Assembly: GCA_016292135.1 (NCBI GenBank) | Contig: JAEFAZ010000007.1 | Coordinates: forward strand, 62,001-126,000 | From: Saccharofermentans sp. | Lineage (GTDB): Bacteria; Bacillota; Clostridia; Saccharofermentanales; Saccharofermentanaceae | Length of the DNA stretch: 64,000 bases | Direction: 5' to 3' | In this document: positions 57,200-64,000 of the stretch, piece after piece | Layout: each line of letters starts with the position of its first letter | How positions within the stretch are numbered: position 1 is the stretch's first letter | Program-made: the position numbers and the translations under genes | Notes under the pieces: generated by a model | Databases searched by the model: none | Seen by the model: the letters and a program-made list of their open reading frames with translations, nothing else | What the model was told of the DNA's origin: nothing

Positions 57200-58675
57200 A
57201 TGCAGAATATCCCTGTAGTAAAACTCGGTCTTATTGCTGTATCACGTGACTGTTTCCCGATCAATCTCTCGATCGCACGTCGCAATGCAATCGTTGCTGC
57301 ATACGGTGATGACATCTATGAGTGTCAGGTAACCGTTGAGAACGAGAAGGACATGTTGAAGGCAGTAGAAGAAGTTAAGGGCGCCGGCTGTAATGCTCTC
57401 GTAGTATTCCTCGGTAACTTCGGACCTGAGACCCCTGAGACTCTCATCGCAAAGAATTTCGACGGACCTTGCATGTTCGTCGCAGCCGCTGAAGGTGACG
57501 GCGACCTTATCAATGGTCGTGGTGACGCTTACTGCGGTATGCTCAACTGCTCTTACAACCTGGGTATGCGCCATCTTAAGGGCTATATCCCTGAGTATCC
57601 CGTCGGAACAGCTTCCGACATCGCAGCTATGATCAAGGACTTCGTTCCCGTAGCAAGAGCACTTATCGGTGTTTCCAAGCTCAAGATCATCACATTCGGC
57701 CCCAGGCCGCAGGACTTCTTCGCTTGTAACGCTCCCATCAAGGGACTTTACGAGCTCGGCATCGAGATCGAAGAGAACTCCGAGCTCGATCTGCTCGTTT
57801 CTTACAAAGAGCACGCCGGCGATCCCCGTATCGCAGACGTTTGCAAGGATATGGCAGGCGAGATGGGCGAAGGCAAGTACTTCCCCGATATGCTCGAGAG
57901 AATGGCACAGTTCGAGCTCACATTGCTTGACTGGGCAGAGAACCACAAGGGCGCACGCGAGTATGTCGCATTTGCTGACAAGTGCTGGCCTGCATTCCCT
58001 CAGCAGTTCGGTTTCGAGCCTTGCTATGTTAACTCCCGTCTTGCTTCCCGCGGTATCCCCGTAAGCTGCGAGGTTGACATCTACGGCGCATTGAGCGAGT
58101 ACATCGGCGCTTGCATCTCTCTTGATGCTGTTACGATCCTCGACATCAACAACTCCGTTCCCGCTCAGATGTGGGAGAGCCAGATCAAGGGCAAGTTCGA
58201 TTACGAGCTTACAGATACATTCATGGGCTTCCACTGCGGTAACACACCCAGCTGCAAGATGTGCGCTGACAGAGCCGTTAAGTATCAGCTCATCCAGCAC
58301 CGTCTCCTTGAGCCCGCAGGTTCCGATCCTGATTTCACAAGAGGAACACTCGAAGGCGACATCGCTCCCGGCGAGATCACATTCTATCGTCTGCAGTGCG
58401 ACAGCGAAGGCGTTCTCCGCTCCTACATTGCAGAGGGTGAGGTTCTCCCTGTTGCAACAACGAGCTTCGGCGGTATCGGCGTTTTCGCTATCAAGGAAAT
58501 GGGCCGTTTCTATCGCCACGTTCTTATCGCTAAGAGATTCCCTCACCACGGTGCCGTTGCATTCGGTCACTTCGGTAAGGCTCTCTTCGAAGTATTCAAG
58601 TTCCTTGGCGTAGAGGACATCGGATACAACCAGCCTAAGTCTCTCCCTTATCCTAAGGAGAATCCTTGGGGCTAA
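57200..58675 (+). CDS. L-fucose/L-arabinose isomerase-family protein
   Basis: MQNIPVVKLGLIAVSRDCFPINLSIARRNAIVAAY; PCMFVAAAEGDGDLINGRGDAYCGMLN; CEVDIYGALSEYI; C-terminal HCGNTPSCKMC; biased codon usage. Confidence 0.8.
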   Translation: MQNIPVVKLGLIAVSRDCFPINLSIARRNAIVAAYGDDIYECQVTVENEKDMLKAVEEVKGAGCNALVVFLGNFGPETPETLIAKNFDGPCMFVAAAEGDGDLINGRGDAYCGMLNCSYNLGMRHLKGYIPEYPVGTASDIAAMIKDFVPVARALIGVSKLKIITFGPRPQDFFACNAPIKGLYELGIEIEENSELDLLVSYKEHAGDPRIADVCKDMAGEMGEGKYFPDMLERMAQFELTLLDWAENHKGAREYVAFADKCWPAFPQQFGFEPCYVNSRLASRGIPVSCEVDIYGALSEYIGACISLDAVTILDINNSVPAQMWESQIKGKFDYELTDTFMGFHCGNTPSCKMCADRAVKYQLIQHRLLEPAGSDPDFTRGTLEGDIAPGEITFYRLQCDSEGVLRSYIAEGEVLPVATTSFGGIGVFAIKEMGRFYRHVLIAKRFPHHGAVAFGHFGKALFEVFKFLGVEDIGYNQPKSLPYPKENPWG

Positions 58676-58703
58676 GATCAGCTTAGCTTAAAGCAAAACT
58701 AAT

Positions 58704-58738
58704 AAGACTCCGGCCGCCTTCGGGTGGCCGGAGTTTTT
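58704..58738 (+). terminator. Terminator copy 1 (35-bp repeat)
   Basis: aagACTCCGGCCGCCttcgGGTGGCCGGAGTttttt-type hairpin plus T-tract, identical over 35 bp to 58993-59027. Confidence 0.9.
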
Positions 58739-58779
58739 GTTGCTGTCGCGCTTTTCATCAAATGGTTTTTTCGAGGTGC

Positions 58780-58954
58780 TTGGTGAAAAAAATCAGTCAA
58801 ATATTTCACCAAACTTCTAATATCAACCGGGTTGGTGAAAAATCCGGATGATCTGAAGCTTTTTTTTTCACCAAATAACATTTAATTGAAGGTTTAGTGA
58901 AAAAAACTATAGAAATTTTTCACCAAAGGAGCGCTTTGGAATGATTTGGTGAAA
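58780..58954. repeat. Seven alternating copies of TTTGGTGAAA / TTTCACCAAA-type motif
   Basis: TTGGTGAAA 58780, TTTCACCAAA 58804, TTGGTGAAA 58832, TTTCACCAAA 58866, TTTAGTGAAA 58893, TTTCACCAAA 58918, TTTGGTGAAA 58945; starts spaced 24-34 nt. Confidence 0.88.
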
Positions 58955-58992
58955 TATGCGGTTATTAATCATGTTTGGATCTTGAGAGTTAC

Positions 58993-59027
58993 AAGACTCC
59001 GGCCGCCTTCGGGTGGCCGGAGTTTTT
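58993..59027 (+). terminator. Terminator copy 2 (35-bp repeat)
   Basis: Exact 35-bp copy of 58704-58738. Confidence 0.9.
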
Positions 59028-59068
59028 CTTGTGAACTAAAGTCGTTTTAAATGGGTGTCTGGTTCAAA

Positions 59069-60358
59069 TCAGGATTCAAGACATAATTTTTCATTCAACG
59101 CACTTGCTTCAAGCTGCCTGATGCTCTTGAAGAAGAGGATCAGGAATGCGATCGATGCAAGACCTATGCCGGAGATGATTATCATCACCGAAGATCCGAA
59201 TCCCGCACCCTGTTCTGTTACGTGTCCGATGCCGTCGGCGAGAAGGCCCGAGAAGAGATATGCAACGACATAACCTGCCTGGGAGATGAGTCCTATGAGA
59301 GCCCATGCGCGGCCCTGGAGCTCGTCGGGGATGTTGGTCCTGACGAGATAGTCGAGACTGTTGTTCGCGAATGCCATGCCTACGAAGAATATGAATCCGA
59401 ATGCACTGATGACATAGAAGTTATGGAAGAGACCGAAGCCCGTCATTCCGATGCCCGAAAAGATGAGGCTGAAACTTAAGATCTTTGTGAAGTGTTTCCT
59501 GATGCCGAAGATACCCAGTACCATTCCTCCTGCGAGCATGCCGGATGCACAGACGGTCTCGACGATGCCCACCGTTTTCGCATCGGAAAATGAGAGGACG
59601 AAAGGCTCTGCCAATACCTGGAAGATCCCAATGAAGAGAGTGAGGAAGGAAGATACGATCACCAGGAGGAGCAGTCCCCTTATTCCTGCGACTGCTCTCC
59701 AGCCTTCCTTGAGGCTCTTCATGAAGGGATCCTTGTTTTCGATCGCTTTTGTCTTAAGACCTTTCCTTACGATTGCTGCGCATACGACTGTCAGGAAGAA
59801 AGTGCAGATGTCGATTATGAGGAGAAGCTTGATGTCTGATACTGCGAGCAGGAAGCCTGCGATGACGGGAGAGAAGAGATATCTTGCGGACCCTGCAAGG
59901 GATACGAGGCCGTTGGCTTTAGAGTACTGTTCCTTGGTGAGAAGGTCTGTGATGGTAGCTGTGAACGCAGGCTCAAGGAGCGCCGTGAAGACGGAGCTTA
60001 TAGTAACTCCTACATAGATCTGCCAGATCTGGGCTTCACCCGTCAGCATGCAGATTAGTATGAAGAGTACGCCTAACCCGGAGCAGCCGTCGCCGATCAT
60101 CATGAGGAGACGTCTGTCGTATTTATCTGCAAGAACTCCTGCGGGGACTCTTAAGATGAGCGCCGGGAGGAATGCTAACAGCGTCATGAAAGCCATGCCT
60201 GCGGCACTGCCTGTCTTCTGGTAGATATAGATCCCGAGTCCGAAGCTTGACAGGCCCCCTCCAATGGAAGAGATCAGTTCTCCTGACCAGAGAAGAAGGA
60301 ATTTTCTGTAATTGCTCTTTGTCTTATCCATTTCCGGTTTGACTCCTTTGTCTGTCAC
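59069..60358 (-). CDS. MFS transporter
   Basis: About 12 TM segments; RVPAGVLADKYDRRLLMMIGDG; FANNSLDYLVRTNIPDELQGRAWALIG. Confidence 0.9.
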   Translation of the reverse strand: MTDKGVKPEMDKTKSNYRKFLLLWSGELISSIGGGLSSFGLGIYIYQKTGSAAGMAFMTLLAFLPALILRVPAGVLADKYDRRLLMMIGDGCSGLGVLFILICMLTGEAQIWQIYVGVTISSVFTALLEPAFTATITDLLTKEQYSKANGLVSLAGSARYLFSPVIAGFLLAVSDIKLLLIIDICTFFLTVVCAAIVRKGLKTKAIENKDPFMKSLKEGWRAVAGIRGLLLLVIVSSFLTLFIGIFQVLAEPFVLSFSDAKTVGIVETVCASGMLAGGMVLGIFGIRKHFTKILSFSLIFSGIGMTGFGLFHNFYVISAFGFIFFVGMAFANNSLDYLVRTNIPDELQGRAWALIGLISQAGYVVAYLFSGLLADGIGHVTEQGAGFGSSVMIIISGIGLASIAFLILFFKSIRQLEASALNEKLCLES

Positions 60359-60511
60359 ATCTTACAGCCTAACTATAACCGTGCCCGACTCAATTATCTT
60401 GAGCTGTTCCTTGTCCAATCCTTAATTAATCCTTAAATCGCTCCAAGGTCGATATCAGGAGCCTTCCGTGTTAGAATTAGTGGCAGGACAACGAGTCCTT
60501 TGGAGGGCTTT

Positions 60512-61198
60512 ATGAACGAAGGATATAAAGATCTGGGATTTGCAAAACTCGATATTGACCGCAAGGCCCGCACGGGTTTTGCCGAGGTCGTTTTCTGTGA
60601 GGGGAAAGAAGAGGAATATCTTGTTAAGATCTATAAGAACCTTTTGGAAGAGAATGGTGAAGTCTTCGGAACCAGGGCGAGTATTGCTCAATATGAAGCA
60701 GTAAAAGCAGTTATACCAGAGGTAAGTTACGATAAGACATCGAGGATCCTGAAGGTCAGTAAGGCTGATAAGATCCTGACAGGAAATATTGCAGTTTGCA
60801 CTGCGGGAACTGCGGATATCCCGGTGGCGGAAGAAGCGGCCCAGACTGCCGAGTTCTTCGGCGGCAAGGTCAACCGTTTCTACGATATCGGAGTCTCCGG
60901 ATTGCACCGCCTGATGGCAGTAAAAGATCAGATCGCGCAAGCAAATTGCGTTATCGCTGTAGCAGGTATGGAAGGCGCTCTGGCATCAGTCCTTGGCGGA
61001 CTCGTATCCAACCCCGTTATAGGTGTTCCGACATCGACAGGATACGGTGTGGGTGCCGGCGGAAAGACCGCGCTCTATGCTATGCTGTCGACCTGTGCCA
61101 ACGGCGTTGCAACAGTCAATATCGATAACGGTTACGGAGCAGGATATATAGCAACACAGATCAACCGCCTGGCAGAAGGCAAAGGTTCCGCGGAATGA
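60512..61198 (+). CDS. larB: Pyridinium-3,5-biscarboxylic acid mononucleotide synthase LarB
   Basis: AIR-carboxylase-like: AVCTAGTADIPVAEEAAQTAEFFG; DIGVSGLHRL; CVIAVAGMEGALASVLGGLVSNPVIGVPTSTGYG. GGAGG RBS supports start 60512. Confidence 0.93.
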   Translation: MNEGYKDLGFAKLDIDRKARTGFAEVVFCEGKEEEYLVKIYKNLLEENGEVFGTRASIAQYEAVKAVIPEVSYDKTSRILKVSKADKILTGNIAVCTAGTADIPVAEEAAQTAEFFGGKVNRFYDIGVSGLHRLMAVKDQIAQANCVIAVAGMEGALASVLGGLVSNPVIGVPTSTGYGVGAGGKTALYAMLSTCANGVATVNIDNGYGAGYIATQINRLAEGKGSAE

Positions 61199-61998
61199 CG
61201 GATCTTGCGGACAGGTTCGAAAAGCTAAAGAGCATCTTACGTGATGCGGGGTCAGCTGCGGTCGCATTCTCGGGAGGCGTCGATTCGACATTCCTTCTTT
61301 CCGTTGCAAAAGAAGTCCTGGGAGACAAGTGCCTTGCCATAACGGCGGATTCGCCGGTGATACCCCGCCACGAGATGGAAGCGGCTGTGGCTTTCTGTAA
61401 GGAACACGGGATCAGGCAGATCGTGTTTGATCCTAATGTGTTGTCGGATGCCGTTATAAGATCCAATCCCGCTGACCGCTGCTATCACTGCAAGAAGGCT
61501 GTTTTCGGGAAGATGATGACAATGGCAAGGGAGAATGGCGCGGCTTATCTTTTCGACGGGACGAACAAGGATGACGAAGGCGATTACCGGCCGGGGATGA
61601 AGGCTCTGGACGAGCTTGGTGTAAGAAGTCCCCTGCGTGAAGCGGGACTTACGAAAAGTGATATCCGCGGACTGTCGAAGGAGACCGGGCTTGATACATG
61701 GGATATGCCGTCTTTTGCCTGCCTTGCGACAAGGATCCCTTACGGGCAGGAGATAACTCCTGAGCTGCTGGGTAAGATAGAGAAGGCGGAGACCGTCTTA
61801 AGGGAAGCAGGTTTTAAACAGTACAGGGTCAGGGCGCACGGGGATCTTGCGAGGATCGAAGTTGCGCTGTCTGATATGAATAGATTATCGGAGATGAGAT
61901 CCCTCATATCGGAGGGTATCAGGAATGCGGGATTCAGGTATGTTACCGTGGATCTCGAAGGATACAGAACAGGGAGTATGAACGATGTTTTATCTTGA
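61195..61998 (+). CDS. larE: ATP-dependent sulfur transferase LarE
   Basis: AVAFSGGVDSTFLLSVA (PP-loop); RCYHCKKAVF; DGTNKDDEGDYRPGMKAL; WDMPSFACLATRIPYG; overlaps larB by 4 nt. Confidence 0.94.
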   Translation: MTDLADRFEKLKSILRDAGSAAVAFSGGVDSTFLLSVAKEVLGDKCLAITADSPVIPRHEMEAAVAFCKEHGIRQIVFDPNVLSDAVIRSNPADRCYHCKKAVFGKMMTMARENGAAYLFDGTNKDDEGDYRPGMKALDELGVRSPLREAGLTKSDIRGLSKETGLDTWDMPSFACLATRIPYGQEITPELLGKIEKAETVLREAGFKQYRVRAHGDLARIEVALSDMNRLSEMRSLISEGIRNAGFRYVTVDLEGYRTGSMNDVLS

Positions 61999-63259
61999 AT
62001 GTGAATCAGGTATCGCGGGCGACATGATGGTGGCGGCGCTTCTGGATCTGGGAGCCGATGAGAAGAAGCTTTTGGATGTGCTCAAGACTCTGCCTTTGGA
62101 AGGTTATGAGATAAAGATATCGCGCGTTAAGAAAGCAGGTATCGATGCATGTGATTTCGATGTCGTATTGGACAGCGAACATGAAAGCCATGACCACGAT
62201 ATGGAATATCTTCACGGGGCTCATGAGCATGAACATGAGCATCACCACGATCACGAACATGAACATGAACATCATCATGAACACCACCACCATCACGAGC
62301 ACAGGCACTTGAGTGATGTCTATAAGATAATCGATGCAGGCGTCATGACAGACCGCGCAAGGGACCTTGCGAAAAAGATCTTCAAGACTGTTGCAGAGGC
62401 TGAAGCGAAAGCCCATGCTACATCTGCCGATGAGGTGCATTTCCATGAAGTCGGAGGTGTTGACTCGATAGTCGATATCGTGTCCGCTGCAGTATGTCTT
62501 GATGACCTCGGTATCGAAAAGATCATAGTTCCGTACCTTGCAGAAGGTGAGGGAACCGTCCGCTGCGCTCACGGCGTTCTGCCGATCCCCGTGCCCGCAG
62601 TCCAGCACATTGTCGAAGATCACAAGATCCCTCTTAAGAGGATCGGCTGCATGGGCGAATTCGTCACTCCCACCGGTGCCGCGATCGCAGCAACCATGAG
62701 ATCGGATGATAAGCTTCCTGAAGTATATAAGACCTTAAGATCCGGATACGGCGCAGGCAAGAGGAATTACGAGAGGGCAAGTCTTGTAAGGATCTATGAG
62801 ATAGAGCCTGTAGCTGATGAAAAAACTGATACTGTATGGAGGCTCGAAAGCGATATCGACGACTGCACCGGCGAACGCCTGGGATATCTGATGGATAAGC
62901 TCTATTCCGAAGGCGCAAGGGAGGTCCACTATTCTTCGATACAGATGAAGAAGAAAAGACCCGGAACGGAGATAGTCGTGATCTGCGATGAAGATAAGCG
63001 GGATGCGATCGAGAAGACGATCTTCATTGAGACGACCACGATCGGGATCAGGAGGGTCAGGATGGAAAGAACGATCCTCCCGAGAACGATGAGTTCGGTC
63101 GAAACTTCTTACGGAAGAGTTTCCGTTAAGGAGGTTGAGCTTCCCGACGGAAGGACAAGGACTTACCCCGAGCACGATGATGTGGTAAGGCTTGCAAAAG
63201 AAAAAGATCTTCCCGCAGCTGACATCTGGGATGAAGTCATAAGAACGATAAACAAATAG
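61985..63259 (+). CDS. larC: Nickel insertion protein LarC with His-rich insert
   Basis: LECESGIAGDMMVAALLDLGAD; HEHEHEHHHDHEHEHEHHHEHHHHHEHRH; VHFHEVGGVDSIVDIVSAAVCLDDLGI; ESDIDDCTGERLGYLMDKLYSEGAREV; overlaps larE by 14 nt. Confidence 0.95.
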   Translation: MFYLECESGIAGDMMVAALLDLGADEKKLLDVLKTLPLEGYEIKISRVKKAGIDACDFDVVLDSEHESHDHDMEYLHGAHEHEHEHHHDHEHEHEHHHEHHHHHEHRHLSDVYKIIDAGVMTDRARDLAKKIFKTVAEAEAKAHATSADEVHFHEVGGVDSIVDIVSAAVCLDDLGIEKIIVPYLAEGEGTVRCAHGVLPIPVPAVQHIVEDHKIPLKRIGCMGEFVTPTGAAIAATMRSDDKLPEVYKTLRSGYGAGKRNYERASLVRIYEIEPVADEKTDTVWRLESDIDDCTGERLGYLMDKLYSEGAREVHYSSIQMKKKRPGTEIVVICDEDKRDAIEKTIFIETTTIGIRRVRMERTILPRTMSSVETSYGRVSVKEVELPDGRTRTYPEHDDVVRLAKEKDLPAADIWDEVIRTINK

Positions 63260-63315
63260 AAGAAAAAGAGTGTAGAATATACACATTGTAAAAACGAATC
63301 ACAGGAGGGTAAATT

Positions 63316-63720
63316 ATGGCTTGTTTTCTAGTACCTACTGCAGAGGCAGTCATCGTCACCTTAGCAACAAAGATCAAGGAGAAGAGCGATGCATCAAAGC
63401 CCGTAAAGGTAGATGCTTCCAAGGTCTCCGACAAGATCCCTTTCACGCGTAAGCTCAAGTGGCTTTCCGGAATGCTCTGGGGAGGATCAGCGCTTCTCGC
63501 TTTCGAACACGTTTGGCACGGAGAAGTCACACCCTGGTTTCCTTTCCTTACGGCAATGGGAAGTGAAGCGGATGCGATGGAGATGCTGCATGAGATGGCA
63601 ACTGCAGGCGTTATGATGGCAGTCCTGGTCACGGCTGTCTGGGGAGTCATGTGTGTTGCAGCCGACATCATAATGAAGAAGTCTGCTAAGACTGAGACAG
63701 TGAAGGGGGAAGCAGCATGA
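63316..63720 (+). CDS. Small membrane protein downstream of larC
   Basis: Two TM segments (WLSGMLWGGSALLAFEHVWHG; ATAGVMMAVLVTAVWGVMCVAADII); GGAGG RBS. Confidence 0.75.
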   Translation: MACFLVPTAEAVIVTLATKIKEKSDASKPVKVDASKVSDKIPFTRKLKWLSGMLWGGSALLAFEHVWHGEVTPWFPFLTAMGSEADAMEMLHEMATAGVMMAVLVTAVWGVMCVAADIIMKKSAKTETVKGEAA

Positions 63721-64000
63721 CATTACTTATTACTGTTTTCGCTGCTATCACAGCAACCATTGTCTGGTACTTTAAGAATCAGAGCAAATACATGATCGGG
63801 ACACTTGCACTGATGTACTGGGGCGCATCGATCATGTGGTTTGTTGATGCGATCTTCGAGTATGCGGAACTCCAGGCGGAATTCTTTACTCCCGCTGCCA
63901 AGGACATGCTCAACGATGCATTCCTCGGTGTTTCCGTTGTTGCTCTGGGCCTTATCATCTGGCTTATCATCCTGATCATGAAAGATCCCGACGGCAAGCT
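63717..64000 (+). CDS. Small membrane protein (partial, runs off right edge)
   Basis: Not in the ORF track (no stop in window). ATGA overlap with the upstream gene; manual translation MTLLITVFAAITATIVWYFKNQSKYMIGTLALMYWGASIMWFVDAIFEYAELQAEFFTPAAKDMLNDAFLGVSVVALGLIIWLIILIMKDPDGK. Confidence 0.75.
   Translation, partial: MTLLITVFAAITATIVWYFKNQSKYMIGTLALMYWGASIMWFVDAIFEYAELQAEFFTPAAKDMLNDAFLGVSVVALGLIIWLIILIMKDPDGK

Noticed and set aside
57242-58570. 442-aa minus-strand ORF
   Set aside because: Fully antisense to the fucose-isomerase-family gene; composition is a mirror of biased codons, no recognisable domain or RBS logic.
58704-59027. CRISPR-like array
   Set aside because: The repeated unit is only about 10 nt, alternates orientation, and the intervals vary (24-34 nt); no cas genes in the window.
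61985-63259. Programmed frameshift in larC as in L. plantarum
   Set aside because: The reading frame is continuous from start to stop, so no frameshift is needed.
1-64000. Prophage, integrative element or transposon
   Set aside because: No integrase, transposase, structural phage genes, tRNA attachment site or terminal repeats recognised; most genes are metabolic or housekeeping.

Overview
The window reads as a gene-dense bacterial chromosomal segment, probably Clostridia-like: Gram-positive lipoboxes, SLH domains, HprK, WhiA and strong GGAGG ribosome-binding sites (RBSs). The taxonomy is inference. I see no rRNA, tRNA, CRISPR array, prophage or transposase. Recognisable content: a membrane alpha/beta-hydrolase carrying a C-terminal Mrr-type nuclease domain; an SLH-anchored beta-helix protein; an LD-carboxypeptidase; tandem lipoprotein serpins; a LacI-type sensor fused to GGDEF; class II FBP aldolase; TrkH/TrkA; two G3E (CobW-type) GTPases; Dus; a stand-alone CbiG-like protein; cellobiose and cellodextrin phosphorylases followed by hprK-murB-whiA; metA, nnrD, alr, proB and a class A PBP; a TrmA-family methyltransferase with a C-terminal ASCH domain; a Fic protein; many small enzymes; a fucose-isomerase-family protein; an MFS transporter; and a larB-larE-larC cluster with two downstream membrane genes. 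The observations I would follow first are (1) the TM-hydrolase-TM-Mrr fusion at 1750-3285, (2) an AT-rich array of seven alternating TTTGGTGAAA/TTTCACCAAA motifs between two identical 35-bp terminators at 58704-59027, (3) two tandem palindromes over the fic promoter/RBS, (4) a G3E GTPase fused to a YcgQ/DUF1980-like domain, (5) a TrmA-ASCH fusion, and (6) a translationally coupled LacI-sensor diguanylate cyclase and hydrolase. All family calls come from reading motifs by eye; no database search was run.
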